A stretch of DNA of 64,000 nt from Sorangium cellulosum So0157-2 (GCF_000418325.1 NC_021658.1:11670001-11734000), one strand, 5' to 3'; numbered from the stretch's first letter, positions 42,000 through 51,313 are shown. Notes: generated from the sequence alone by a model not told the origin. Numbers and translations are program-made.

Positions 42000-44762
42000 T
42001 CAGGCGCTGATCCGCGGAGCCTGCTCGCCGCGCGCGGCCTCCCGCCCCTCGCCCTCCTCCGGCCGCCGATCGCCGTACGCCGCGAGATCCCGGCCGCGCG
42101 CGAGCGCGTACACGGCGCGGATCCGCGCCGCCGCGAGGGCAGGCCCCGGCTCCGGGTTGAGGAGCACGGCGCCGTCGTCGAGCTCCAGCGCCATCGGGAT
42201 CACGCCCCGAGGCTCGAGCGCCGCCCGGAGCTCCTCGAAGGCGCTCGCGCCGTTCACCCGCTCCCCGGGGCCGGGCGGCGGCGCCTCGATGCGCACGAGA
42301 TCCTGCCCGCCCTCGCCGAGGAGCTCATCGTAAAGGGTCGTTACTCCCGGCACGAAGGCGCTGTGGACCATGAAATAGTTCTTGATGCGCTCGGTGCTGA
42401 CGAGGCTGAGCCGCAGCCGATCGGGCCCGGCGAAGCCGCACTTGCCGGCGTCGAGGAGGCTGCGGACGTGCTCGCCCTTGGCCACCGAGGAGAACTCCGC
42501 GAGCACGTGCAGCCGCGCGCCGTGCGCGAGCTCGCCGCTCTCCAGCGCCCGCGCGAAGCGGATGAGCCGCATCGCCGTGCGCGCGTCGCGATCGAGCCCC
42601 TCGGGCTCGCTCAGGAACACCGCGGCGGAGGCCGGCGCCCCGCGCGCCGCGCAGCGCACCGCGAGCGACGCGAGGTCGTGCCCGTGCTGCGTGTACACCG
42701 TGGCGCTGCCGCCGCGCGGGAGGGCGAACCTGGCCCCGGCCTGGCCCGGCGGCGCGCCGTCCGGCGCGGGCGCGACGCCGAGCGAGGCGAGCCGATCGGC
42801 GAGCGGCATCCGCTCGTCGCCGCGCTCGCCGAGGACCAGCGTCACCTCGATCCCCGGGACGAACTGCGCGAGCGCGTTCAAGAGCGACGGCAGCGCGGGG
42901 CTGTACCCGACGATCAGCACCCGATCGAGGCGGCTCTGGCGCGGCGAGAGCGTCGCCGCCCACGCCCGCGTCGCCCCCGCGCCGTCCGTCGCCCCAGCGT
43001 CGTTCGCCGCGGCCCCCGCGCCGTGCGTCGCCCCCGCGTCGTTCGCCGCCGCCCCCGCGCCGCCCGTCGCCCCCGCGCCGTCCGCCGCCTCGGCGGGCGC
43101 GATCCCCCGGCCCATCAGCAGCTCTCGCCCGTAGCGCCGGAGCGGCGCGTAGGTGGCCGACACGCCGATGAGCCCCCGGAGCCGCCGCGCCGGCACCCGG
43201 CCCGCCCGCGCGCCGAGCGCCCACGCCGGCGAGCCCTCGGGCGGGTCGAGCAGCGGGTTCAGCCACTGCACGAGCCCCTCCGTCGACACGAGCTCGCCCG
43301 CGCGGCGCTCCGGCACCCCGTCGCCGAGGAACACGCCCGCGAGGATGACGTTGCTCTGGCAGGCCGCGCGCGCCATGCGCGAGAACGAGATCTCGCCGCC
43401 CGGCCCCTCGCCGAGCGCGGCGACGGTGCGGACCGCCTCCTCGCCGAGGAAGATGTGCGTGTAGAACTCCGACCCGTCGGCGGTCATGAGGTCGGTGTAG
43501 AGCGCCTCCACGCCCGGCGTGATCAGGTGCTGGCACAGGAAGAAGCCGAGGAACCGCTGCATGTCGAGCGGATAGGTCCCCGGCCCGCCCACCGCCTGGA
43601 GGAGATCGCGGTTCTTGCTCTCCTGCACCTCGACGAACACGTGGCCGCGCCGGTTCTGCGTCCGGAACGAGGAGAGGGCCATCGCCGTCACGGCGTCGGC
43701 GTCGGGCCCGGCGTCGGGCCGCGCGAGGATCAGCGCCCGCTTCGCCCCGACGGCGCCGACGAGCCCGAGCGCCTCGGGCTGCGCGCTGTCCCCCGTGCGG
43801 TAGGCCACCCAGCGCATCCTCGGCGCGTAGAGGTACGCGGGCGGGTCGTCCTCGGTGCCGAGGAGCGCCATCCGCGGCAGCGCGTGCCGCGTCGGCGGGG
43901 GGCCGCGGCGGACGAGCCACACCCAGAGCTCCGAGAGCCGGATGCTGCGCAGCGCCCGGTGGCGCTCGTACAGCCGGACGAACTCCTGCACCAGCATCTC
44001 CGCCTCGTGCACCGGCCCGATCACGAGCGCGTGCCCGGCGTAGCCGACCGGCCGCCGCCGCGCCGCGCGCACGACCTGATCGACCACGTTGGCGCCGATG
44101 CCGATGATGAACGACGTGATGAAGACGCCCACCATCGTGAGGCCGAGCGACAGGACCGCGACGACCGGGTGCACGTGGAGGTTCGCGACGAGGTTGTCGG
44201 CGCTCTCGAGCTGCCGGAAGGACCACCAGATCCGGTCGAAGAAGGTGGCGTCGGGGACCGGGCCGCGGCCGTCGTAGTCGTGCGAGATCGCGAGGTGGCT
44301 GAGCAGCACCGAGGCGCCGAACGCGAGCCCCCAGACGGCCAGCGTGACGAGCCCGAACTGCTCGAGCAGCTCGCGCCGCGTCATGATCGCGTAGAGGTCG
44401 ATCGCGATCTCGCGCGTGAAGCGCAGGAGCAAGAAGAGCCGCGTGAGCCGCAGCACCGGCAGGGCGTGGGCCGCGTGCGCGTCGAGGAGCCGCTCGAGCG
44501 GCAGGAAGCTGAGCCAGGCGATGACGTCGAAGGCGAAGAGCACGACGTCGAGGCGCGATCGCTCGCGCCCGCGCTGCCGGAGGAGGGCGGCCCGGAGGAG
44601 GAGCTCCACGCCGAAGATGCCCAGGAAGTACGGGCGGAGCTCGTCTTCGAGGCCCTGGATGGGCAGGACCGAGACGAGGATCAGGAGCGAGAGCGCGGCC
44701 TTGACGGGGCGGGTCTCCAGCCCGCCGGCGAGGCGGAGGAGCAGGGGCTGGCGGGGCGCCAT
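42000..44762 (-). CDS. CASTOR/POLLUX-type ion channel with RCK-like domains
   Basis: 920 residues. Hydrophobic segments at about 22-36, 45-60, 72-90, 103-118, 136-158 and 203-222 surround a pore-like loop (RIWWSFRQLESADNLV, 177-192), followed by two cytoplasmic RCK/TrkA-N-like Rossmann units (GYAGHALVIGPVHEAEMLVQ; RVLIVGYSPALPSLLNALAQ). This resembles plant CASTOR/POLLUX and bacterial relatives, nuclear or plasma-membrane cation channels. Between the RCK-like units is a linker of GATxGAGAAANDA repeats (about residues 555-600, near 43000-43090). Ion selectivity is not determinable. The neighbours give no clue. Confidence 0.85.
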   Translation of the reverse strand: MAPRQPLLLRLAGGLETRPVKAALSLLILVSVLPIQGLEDELRPYFLGIFGVELLLRAALLRQRGRERSRLDVVLFAFDVIAWLSFLPLERLLDAHAAHALPVLRLTRLFLLLRFTREIAIDLYAIMTRRELLEQFGLVTLAVWGLAFGASVLLSHLAISHDYDGRGPVPDATFFDRIWWSFRQLESADNLVANLHVHPVVAVLSLGLTMVGVFITSFIIGIGANVVDQVVRAARRRPVGYAGHALVIGPVHEAEMLVQEFVRLYERHRALRSIRLSELWVWLVRRGPPPTRHALPRMALLGTEDDPPAYLYAPRMRWVAYRTGDSAQPEALGLVGAVGAKRALILARPDAGPDADAVTAMALSSFRTQNRRGHVFVEVQESKNRDLLQAVGGPGTYPLDMQRFLGFFLCQHLITPGVEALYTDLMTADGSEFYTHIFLGEEAVRTVAALGEGPGGEISFSRMARAACQSNVILAGVFLGDGVPERRAGELVSTEGLVQWLNPLLDPPEGSPAWALGARAGRVPARRLRGLIGVSATYAPLRRYGRELLMGRGIAPAEAADGAGATGGAGAAANDAGATHGAGAAANDAGATDGAGATRAWAATLSPRQSRLDRVLIVGYSPALPSLLNALAQFVPGIEVTLVLGERGDERMPLADRLASLGVAPAPDGAPPGQAGARFALPRGGSATVYTQHGHDLASLAVRCAARGAPASAAVFLSEPEGLDRDARTAMRLIRFARALESGELAHGARLHVLAEFSSVAKGEHVRSLLDAGKCGFAGPDRLRLSLVSTERIKNYFMVHSAFVPGVTTLYDELLGEGGQDLVRIEAPPPGPGERVNGASAFEELRAALEPRGVIPMALELDDGAVLLNPEPGPALAAARIRAVYALARGRDLAAYGDRRPEEGEGREAARGEQAPRISA

Positions 44763-44801
44763 GGGCGCGAGGATAGAGGAAACGCGCCCTCGCGCGGCCG
44801 C

Positions 44802-46289
44802 TCAGGGCGCCGCGCTGCCCGGACCGGCGTTGGCGTGCTCGTAGAAGCGGTTCGCGGGGTAGGCGCCCGCCGTGGAGCTGTAGGGGCGATCGACGGTCGA
44901 GGCGTGCCAGGGATCCTCCGCGCGGATGTGGGGGCCGAGGGTCGAATTCCGGATGACCGCGTGGCCGTTCGGGTAGACGCCGCTCGCGACGTTCGCGGCG
45001 TACGTCGTGAGGTCGCTCTGCCCCTCGTCCCAGGCCCGGCCGAGGTAGACGAGCCCGGCCGGCGTGCCGGCCTCGGCGGTCAGCTCGCTGTCGATGATGA
45101 GGATGCCGTGGTCGTTGCGGGCGTCCGTGCTGGGAGCGACGATGTACCCGCCCTTGCGGCCTTGGCGCGCGGTCAGGTACCTGATCGTGCAGCCGTCGAG
45201 CACGAAGGTGCCGCGTCCGAAGATGAAGTCCACGTCGCCCTCCACGTGGCAGCCCTTGAAGTACGCGCGCGACACCCTCGCTGCGTTCGGCGTCTTCACG
45301 TAGAGCGTGTCCTGATTGCCGAGCAGGCGCACGTTCTCGAAGATCAGCCGGTCGGCCTGCGTCATCAGCGCGACGGCCTGCGTGCCGCCGCCGGAGACGG
45401 CGCCCTCGTCGGTGTCGTTCGCGATGGTGAGGTTCTTGGCCCGAAAATCGTCGGCGTACGCGGCGAAGGTCGCGCTGCCGCTGGTCCCGTAGGTCGTCCC
45501 GCTCAGGTTCGGGTTGCAGGGGTTCGCGGGGGAGCCCGCCTGCTTGGTCTTGCCGTTGTAGTTGTCGTACGCGATGACCGTCCGGCTGGCGTCGGAGCTC
45601 TTGCCGTACAGCGTGATCGGCGGGGCCGACGCCGGCACACAGACCACCTCGCGGTAAGCGCCGGCCGCAACCTCGATGTAGATGCGGCTCGCCCCGCCGG
45701 CGGCCACGGCGGCGTCGATCGCGGACTGCACCGTCCTGTGGGAGCCCCCGCTCGCGGCGACCGTGTACGTGGGCGTGAAGCCGCCGACATCGCCCGCGCC
45801 CGCGGTGGGGTCCCAGCGGTCGGTCACGAGGCCCGACGCGAGATCGCCGGCCTTCTCGAGGTGCTTCAGGACGGTATGGCTCGCCGCCTGCGCGCTCGTG
45901 AGCTGCGGTCGCGTCGCGGTGCTCGCCGCGGAGCCGCCCGCGCCGGAGCCGCCTCCGCCAGCGCCGCCCGCGCCGGAACCGCCTGCGCCGGCGCCGCCTG
46001 CGCCGGAGCCGCCTGCGCCGGAGCCGCCTGCGCCGGAGCCGCCTGCGCCGGAGCCGCCCGATCCGGTCATGTCGCCCGTGGAGCTGCTCGCGGGGCCAGC
46101 GCCCCCGTCCGGCGAGCCGCCTGCGCCGGAGGACGAGCTGCTGGAGGCGTCCGGAGTGGCTGGACCTCCACCCGAGGAAGACGCGTCTGTCGGACCCCCG
46201 CCGCCCGAATCGTCGCCGCCGCACGCGGGGAGGCCGAGCGCGACGAGCACGAGAGGGAGCGAGAGCATCCGACGGGAATTGCCGGTCAT
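44802..46289 (-). CDS. Secreted pectinesterase (CE8) lipoprotein
   Basis: ATG 46289 gives 495 residues with a lipobox (LVALGLPAC), a Ser/Gly linker with GAGGSGAGGSG repeats and the CE8 beta-helix. Catalytic blocks are clear: LGNQDTLYVK, EGDVDFIFGRGTFV (the two Asp) and VYLGRAWDEG (Arg/Trp). It removes methyl esters from pectin, giving access for lyases, and suggests plant-material degradation by the host. The frame upstream to 46586 is open but lacks a signal. The linker repeat array (about 45940-46075) is an in-frame 15-bp periodicity. Confidence 0.93.
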   Translation of the reverse strand: MTGNSRRMLSLPLVLVALGLPACGGDDSGGGGPTDASSSGGGPATPDASSSSSSGAGGSPDGGAGPASSSTGDMTGSGGSGAGGSGAGGSGAGGSGAGGAGAGGSGAGGAGGGGSGAGGSAASTATRPQLTSAQAASHTVLKHLEKAGDLASGLVTDRWDPTAGAGDVGGFTPTYTVAASGGSHRTVQSAIDAAVAAGGASRIYIEVAAGAYREVVCVPASAPPITLYGKSSDASRTVIAYDNYNGKTKQAGSPANPCNPNLSGTTYGTSGSATFAAYADDFRAKNLTIANDTDEGAVSGGGTQAVALMTQADRLIFENVRLLGNQDTLYVKTPNAARVSRAYFKGCHVEGDVDFIFGRGTFVLDGCTIRYLTARQGRKGGYIVAPSTDARNDHGILIIDSELTAEAGTPAGLVYLGRAWDEGQSDLTTYAANVASGVYPNGHAVIRNSTLGPHIRAEDPWHASTVDRPYSSTAGAYPANRFYEHANAGPGSAAP

Positions 46290-46455
46290 ATTCACCGTTC
46301 GACCTTGCCTTTGCCGAGGTTGAGAGGAGCCCTGGCATTGCAAGACGCACACCACGCGGCGCGACGCCGCGCGGGCCCGCCCGCCGTGTCCACTCCGGGT
46401 TGACACGGTTGACAGCCGCGCGTGACAGCGCCGCCGGCGCGAGTCGCGGCGCGTC

Positions 46456-47184
46456 TCAGGTCCCCGGCGGCGCCCAGCGGCGCAGGGTTGGACGGCCGAA
46501 GGCGTAGAGGGCGTCGAGCGTGCGGCGCGGAGGCTCGCGGAGGTAGGTCGCGCGGTGAATGGACCACGCGTGAAAGACGCACGCATCCCCGGCGCGCAGC
46601 GCGACCCGCACGGCGTTCGGCATGTCCGGCGTGGCCCGGTCGGCGCCGCGGCGGATCCGGAGCTCTTCCAGGGTGTCCCAGCGGGCGTGGGAGCCGGGGA
46701 CGATCTCGAGCCGGTCGTCGTCTTCGAGCGCCACCCGGAAATGCACCGCTGTCGTCGTCGCGACGACCGCGCGCTCGATCTCCGGATCGGGCTGGCCGAG
46801 CTGGCTGTCTCGATGCCAGTCCCCGTCCCAGTCGCGCCCGGTCTGCTCGTGGTAATAGTGGGCGTCCTTCAGGCGCGGCGTGTCTCCCTCCTCCGGACGC
46901 GCGAGACCGGAGAGCAGCTCGCAGACGCGCGGGGAGCCGACGAGCGCGGCGATGAGCTCCAGCGCGCGCGGGTCGTCCTGGAAGCAGACCATGCCGTCGG
47001 TGAAGAGCGAGATCCTCGGGGTCGAGTGACCCGTCTCCTGGGAGAGCGCTCGTGTGCGCAGGAGCGCGGCGTCGCACGCGCGACGGAGCTCGGCGCGCCC
47101 TTCAGCGTCGAGGAAGGCGGGCACGACGAAGAAGCCGCGCGCGCGGAAGGCGTCCAGTCGATCTCTCGTTGACGTGTTCATCAT
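46456..47184 (-). CDS. Phytanoyl-CoA dioxygenase (PhyH) family protein
   Basis: ATG 47184 (or 47181, with GAGG just upstream) gives 242 residues. The iron-binding HxD is His124/Asp126 in GDWHRDSQLGQPD; the distal His is in VFHAWSIHRATYLREP with an Arg for 2-oxoglutarate. PhyH members hydroxylate lipids, amino acids, ectoine or natural-product intermediates; the substrate here is unknown. No biosynthetic cluster is adjacent. Confidence 0.87.
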   Translation of the reverse strand: MMNTSTRDRLDAFRARGFFVVPAFLDAEGRAELRRACDAALLRTRALSQETGHSTPRISLFTDGMVCFQDDPRALELIAALVGSPRVCELLSGLARPEEGDTPRLKDAHYYHEQTGRDWDGDWHRDSQLGQPDPEIERAVVATTTAVHFRVALEDDDRLEIVPGSHARWDTLEELRIRRGADRATPDMPNAVRVALRAGDACVFHAWSIHRATYLREPPRRTLDALYAFGRPTLRRWAPPGT

Positions 47185-47216
47185 GACCTCGCGGCGATCG
47201 AGCTCGCGAAGATCAC

Positions 47217-47564
47217 TCAATGGACGGTCCGAGGCCCACGCATCGCCAGCGCGACGAGGGGATCGTGGGGAAACGGCCGCGGGCGATGGGCGCTCGAGAT
47301 GACGAGGCAGGCGAGCCGCCCCGCGATCTCGAACGTCGCGAGCGCGGCCGGCGCGCCGAAGTACGCGATCGGCACGAGATCGACGCCGCGCGCGGGCGCC
47401 GGCGACGATCGCTCGTCGAGGAGCCGCGCGAGGGCCTTCTGATAGCTCTCGCCGGTCCTGGCCATCCTGGCCCGAACGTCCGCGCGCAGCTTCTTGTGGT
47501 GATGACGGTTCCCCATCGGGCCTGTCCAGGTGATCTGCCGAGATCGATCCTTGTCGGCCGGCAC
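47217..47564 (-). CDS. Small conserved hypothetical protein
   Basis: About 115 residues from GTG 47564, or 99 from ATG 47516 (MGNRHHHKKLRADVRARMAR). The segment ARTGESYQKALARLLDE is reminiscent of a short helical motif common in small actinobacterial and myxobacterial proteins, and VDLVPIAYFGAPAALATFEI looks like a folded beta-alpha unit. No function can be given. The start is uncertain because neither candidate has a strong RBS. It lies just upstream of the PhyH gene, separated by about 30 bases. Confidence 0.6.
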   Translation of the reverse strand: MPADKDRSRQITWTGPMGNRHHHKKLRADVRARMARTGESYQKALARLLDERSSPAPARGVDLVPIAYFGAPAALATFEIAGRLACLVISSAHRPRPFPHDPLVALAMRGPRTVH

Positions 47565-47717
47565 CGACGGAAAACGGCAGCATCACGAGCCAGCACCCCG
47601 AAGGGCAGCGCCCTCTTCGCGCCTCGCGCGAGCCGTGCCGGCGGCAGGCGAGGAGCCGGGCTCGGAGCAGCCCGATAGGCGCAGTATTCGCCGGACCGAG
47701 GCCGCTGTCAACGCACG

Positions 47718-49304
47718 TCAGAGGCTCACGCCGACGCCCGCCCGGAGCCGCGCGGCCAGCGAAGGGGCCATCTCGGCCGCCTCGCTGCCCGCGCGTCGCT
47801 GCTTGAGGACGTATGTCTGCGCTCCCCCTTCGAGGTGGAGGTAAAGCCCTCGGGCGAGGTCGACGGTGACGCCGGCGCCCGCGCCGAAGGCGCCTGCGAG
47901 GCCGTGGCGGTCGGGGGCGTCCCCGCGCGTCTCGAACTGCTGCCTCATGACGGCGAGGCCGAGATCCACGCCGACGCCGAGGGTGATCACGGGGAGGTCC
48001 CATGCGTGGGACAGGCGCACGTCCAGGCCGAGCTCGTCATTGCGCGCCGTGAGGTGCTCGTTCTGGAATCCGCTGCGACACGCGCTGAGCCGGGACGCGA
48101 TGCCGATATGCTGGAGCTCGATGCCGTAGCCGAGGAAGCCGCCGTGACAGAGCGAGTCCCCCGCGACGAGGGGCGTCCTGAGCTGATAGCCGGCCACCGG
48201 CCCGTGCGCGGCCTCGCGGACCCCGCCGCCCTTGCGCACGAGCCGGGCGAACATGACGCGGCTCAGCCGCTCGTCGCTCACGTCGACCGCCTGCCCGGCC
48301 TCGGCCTCGATCGCCCCTTCGAGGAGGAAATCGGGGCCTCGACCCCGCACGAAGTAACGGCCTGGCCGGAGGCTGATGGTCCGCGCCGCGTCGTTCGTCC
48401 CCACCTCGGCCGCCACCGAGCCCTCGCTGGAGTCTCGCATCACGAGGTACGACCTGCCGCGCGGGAACCGGAGCACGCTCCGCAGCGACGCGTGGACCGG
48501 CAGCTCCGTCAAGATGAGCTTGCCCTGCCCGCGGAAGTCGTAACGGAAGGTGGGGTGTTGCGCGCCGGCCCACGTGCGGCTCGTGGCGCGCAGCGTGCTC
48601 TCGTACGCGTGGCGGTACGCCTCCTCGAGCGAGACGGCCCCGTCGCGATCCGCGTCGGCCGTCCCGAGCAGCCCCGAGACGAGCGCGTGGGTGAAGAACG
48701 ACCCCTTGAGCTCATCGGACTCCTGGGCGTCCTCATTGCCAGAGCTCGACGTGAGCGTCACCATTCCCTGCCCGGCGAGCCGCTGATCCAGCTTGATGAC
48801 GAACGGGGGCGCGCTCGTGCCGCCCTTGACGCGCGTCAGCGCGCCGGAGCGGCACGAGTCGACGATCAGGAGCCGCGCCGACGCCGCCGAGCCGCGGACG
48901 AGCTGCTCGAACTCGGTCAGCGAGAGCGGCGTCGGCCCGAGGTGAAGGGCGTTCGCGTCGGCGTGGCCGGAGTAATAGACGAGGTAGAGGATATCGGTGT
49001 CCGGGGTCGACATCGCCGCGCGGACGCGGTCGTTCATCGCGATGAGCGTGCGCCGCACGGTGTCCGCGCGCTCGCTCCGCAGGAGCACCAGGTTCGCCGG
49101 GGGGAAGCCGCCGAGGTCCTTGAGGACATCGACCATCTTCGCCGCGTCGTCCTCCGCATAGCGGAGCTCCACCTCGCCCTTCTCCCCGGCGTTGTTGCCG
49201 ATGAGCACCGCGAAGCGCTCGATACGGGCCTCGGCGGGGGCCGCCCAGGCGGCGGTGAGACCACACGCTGCGGCGGCGAGCGCCGCGAGGCGACCGAGGC
49301 TCAC
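47718..49304 (-). CDS. Secreted caspase-family (C14) peptidase with C-terminal beta-barrel-like domain
   Basis: 528 residues with a Sec signal (MSLGRLAALAAAACGLTAAW, cleaved near EARIERF). The caspase domain has the catalytic His114 in YYSGHADANAL and Cys151 in IVDSCRSGAL. An EF-hand-like loop DADRDGAVSLEE (217-228) lies within or just after it. The C-terminal 200 residues alternate like an outer-membrane barrel (GIELQHIGIASRLSACR; LGVGVDLGLAVM; GLYLHLEGGAQTYVLKQ) and end in GVGVSL. So the protease is exported and possibly outer-membrane anchored. Its ATG overlaps the stop of the anti-sigma gene (ATGA). Calcium activation is possible from the EF hand. Confidence 0.88.
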   Translation of the reverse strand: MSLGRLAALAAAACGLTAAWAAPAEARIERFAVLIGNNAGEKGEVELRYAEDDAAKMVDVLKDLGGFPPANLVLLRSERADTVRRTLIAMNDRVRAAMSTPDTDILYLVYYSGHADANALHLGPTPLSLTEFEQLVRGSAASARLLIVDSCRSGALTRVKGGTSAPPFVIKLDQRLAGQGMVTLTSSSGNEDAQESDELKGSFFTHALVSGLLGTADADRDGAVSLEEAYRHAYESTLRATSRTWAGAQHPTFRYDFRGQGKLILTELPVHASLRSVLRFPRGRSYLVMRDSSEGSVAAEVGTNDAARTISLRPGRYFVRGRGPDFLLEGAIEAEAGQAVDVSDERLSRVMFARLVRKGGGVREAAHGPVAGYQLRTPLVAGDSLCHGGFLGYGIELQHIGIASRLSACRSGFQNEHLTARNDELGLDVRLSHAWDLPVITLGVGVDLGLAVMRQQFETRGDAPDRHGLAGAFGAGAGVTVDLARGLYLHLEGGAQTYVLKQRRAGSEAAEMAPSLAARLRAGVGVSL

Positions 49305-50077
49305 GGCGATCCCGCGACCTTCTCCGCCGTGAGCATGTCGACGTCGCAGCCCGGCGGGACCGAGAGCGCGTCGGGGTTCGCCGCGAGCGCGGCCCGGAGC
49401 GGCTCGACCGTGATCGCCTCGGCGCAGAACAGCCCGTAGATCCGCTCGGTGCCGAGCGTGTCGTCGAGCACCGTGCTCTGCGGCAGGGGGACGTCCCGGC
49501 CGGGCTCGACCCGCTCGGCGAGCGGGCCGCTCGGGTAATACACGCTCGCCTGCGACGCCCCGTCGACGCTCAGGATCGCGAGATACCGCGCCTCGGCGCT
49601 CGTGGTCGTGAACTGGAGCGCGTCGCCGGGCAGGAGCCGCTCGCCGGCCCCGCCCGGCAGGACCTGCTCACCGCGCTTCACGTAGAAGCCGAGTCGCTCT
49701 GCTCCCTTGATGCGCTCTCCGGGGCTCACCACCTCTCGCGGGTGCGGCGCCGCGCGGAAGAAGAGCGCCGCCGCGGCCGCTGCCGCGAGCGTGCTCGCCG
49801 CGGCGGGCAAGAGCCACCGGCGCGGAGAGCGGCTCGACGCCGCGGTGCGGGCCGCCGGGGCGCGTCGATCGCGCCGCGAGGGCCCGAGCTGCAGGGGCGG
49901 CGCGGCGGCGGCGAACGCGGCGCGCTCGGCCTCGATCCCCGCGCGCCGCGCGGCGCAGCGCGGGCAGCCGGCGAGGTGCGCGTTCGCCTCCTGGGCCGCG
50001 GCGGCGTCGAGCTGTCCCGCCATGAGCTCGTCGATCTTCAGATCCGAGAGGCACCCGTCGGGTCGCGCTGGCGTCAT
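49301..50077 (-). CDS. Membrane-bound anti-sigma factor-like protein
   Basis: 258 residues. A zinc-finger-like N-terminus (HLAGCPRCAARR) as in ZAS anti-sigma domains, a basic linker, one transmembrane segment (residues about 87-108, WLLPAAASTLAAAAAAALFF) and a periplasmic domain (DALQFTTTSAEARYLAILSV; ASVYYPSGPLAERV) resembling DUF4384-type domains often seen next to caspases. It would hold the sigma factor until a periplasmic signal arrives. The stop and start overlap with both neighbours (ATGA). Confidence 0.85.
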   Translation of the reverse strand: MTPARPDGCLSDLKIDELMAGQLDAAAAQEANAHLAGCPRCAARRAGIEAERAAFAAAAPPLQLGPSRRDRRAPAARTAASSRSPRRWLLPAAASTLAAAAAAALFFRAAPHPREVVSPGERIKGAERLGFYVKRGEQVLPGGAGERLLPGDALQFTTTSAEARYLAILSVDGASQASVYYPSGPLAERVEPGRDVPLPQSTVLDDTLGTERIYGLFCAEAITVEPLRAALAANPDALSVPPGCDVDMLTAEKVAGSP

Positions 50078-50583
50078 GGACTCGAACCCCCTTCTCTCAT
50101 CGGGTCGGAGAGCGCGGCCGTGAGCCGCTCGAGCAGGTTGCCGATGTGCCGACGGGAACAGCCCATCACGCGCGCGATCTCCTCGTGGGTCATCTCATCG
50201 GCGTAGTAGTGGACGGCGACCTGCGCGAGGTCGACCGGGAGCTGCGCGAGGAGCTCCCGCGTGAGCAGGGCGTGCTCGGCGGACGGCCCCACGCTCTCTT
50301 CTTGCATGGGCGCAACGTGGGTGTCGAGGAGCCGCAGCCGGTTCTTCCGATCGCGGATGCGGTTCAGGCAGGCGTGCGTCGTGGCGCCGTAGAGCCAGCC
50401 CACCATCGGGCCCTTCCCGTCGAGCTGCGCTGGCTCGCCGAGCAGGGAGGCGAAGACATCCTGGAGGATCTCCCGCGCCTCCTGCTCGTTCCCGAGGAGC
50501 CGGCGCGCCCGGCGCAGCACGATGTGCCCGTGCTGCCGGTAGGCCGCCTCGATCAGCGCCGCCAGCGACACGCGATCGTCCAC
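50074..50583 (-). CDS. ECF RNA polymerase sigma factor
   Basis: 169 residues from GTG 50583. Region 2 (AREILQDVFASLLGEP, GWLYGATTHACLNRIRDRKN) and region 4 (EMTHEEIARVMGCSRRHIGN) are clear. First gene of a sigma, anti-sigma and caspase operon in which all junctions overlap by 4 bases. Its targets could include its own operon. No RBS stands out, and the GTG is the only reasonable start before the helix. Confidence 0.88.
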   Translation of the reverse strand: MDDRVSLAALIEAAYRQHGHIVLRRARRLLGNEQEAREILQDVFASLLGEPAQLDGKGPMVGWLYGATTHACLNRIRDRKNRLRLLDTHVAPMQEESVGPSAEHALLTRELLAQLPVDLAQVAVHYYADEMTHEEIARVMGCSRRHIGNLLERLTAALSDPMREGGSSP

Positions 50584-50602
50584 GTCCGTGCGTGTACCAC
50601 GA

Positions 50603-51313
50603 TCAGTGCCAGTCCGGGTACTCCAAATCTTCCGAGGGCGCCATGCGGACGGTGAGCTTCGTGCTCGGGCCGGCTGCGGAGGGGCGGATCTTGAGCTTCA
50701 CATCGTACCCGAAGCAGGCGTTATGCTCCGCTTCCGTCGTCGCCGCGGCATTGCAGGCGTCGAAGGCCGCCTTCAGCTCTGTATCCACCTCGCTTCCGCC
50801 CTTGCGGGGAAACGCATCCATGACGTGGAATCCGGGATCGAGCGCCCCGCCGAAGAAATTCGACCAGAAGCCATCTTCGTCCATCTCGCTCTCGACGTAC
50901 ACGATCACGTGGTGCTCATCGACGCCGAGCGAGCTGGGCTCGCCGTCGGCGTCGTCCTCGCTCAGCGCCGCTCGGACGGTGGCGATGCCGACCCTGGTGT
51001 CGACGAGGCCGCCCTTGCTGAGATCGTTGAGCGCTTGCTCGGGCGGGGGCTCATGGATGGACAGCGTGAAGCTCGCGGGGAAGCTCCCGGTCGCCGTCGC
51101 CCGGACGGGGAAGTTCTCGTTGTCGGAGCCCCCTTGGATATTCCAGACCAGCACGGCGTCGACCGGCCCCGCCGGCGCCTCGCCGAGCTCATTGACGATC
51201 GTGCCCTGCACCGTCAGGAGAGACTCGCCGGGATAGTCGGAGCCCACCTGTGCGTCGCCGCACGCGGCAAGCAGGAGCGGAAGAGCAAACGAGAGGATCG
51301 AACGAAGCTGCAT
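50603..51313 (-). CDS. Lipoprotein of unknown function
   Basis: 236 residues from ATG 51313 with AAGGAG upstream. Signal and lipobox are ideal (FALPLLLAAC). The mature protein is acidic with a beta-rich start (LTVQGTIVNELGEAP ... AVLVWNIQG) and ends DLEYPDWH; two Cys (DACNAAATTEAEHNACFGYD) could pair. No known family. It lies 19 bases upstream of the ECF sigma gene in the same direction, so it might be co-transcribed and linked to the caspase operon, perhaps as a sensor lipoprotein. That link is an inference. Confidence 0.78.
   Translation of the reverse strand: MQLRSILSFALPLLLAACGDAQVGSDYPGESLLTVQGTIVNELGEAPAGPVDAVLVWNIQGGSDNENFPVRATATGSFPASFTLSIHEPPPEQALNDLSKGGLVDTRVGIATVRAALSEDDADGEPSSLGVDEHHVIVYVESEMDEDGFWSNFFGGALDPGFHVMDAFPRKGGSEVDTELKAAFDACNAAATTEAEHNACFGYDVKLKIRPSAAGPSTKLTVRMAPSEDLEYPDWH

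Noticed and set aside
40593..46403. A 1936-residue plus-strand open frame
   Set aside because: It runs antisense to the Fpg, channel and pectinesterase genes, all of which carry clear catalytic or pore motifs. Its sequence is Arg/Ala/Glu-rich without motifs, as expected for a GC3-biased shadow frame.
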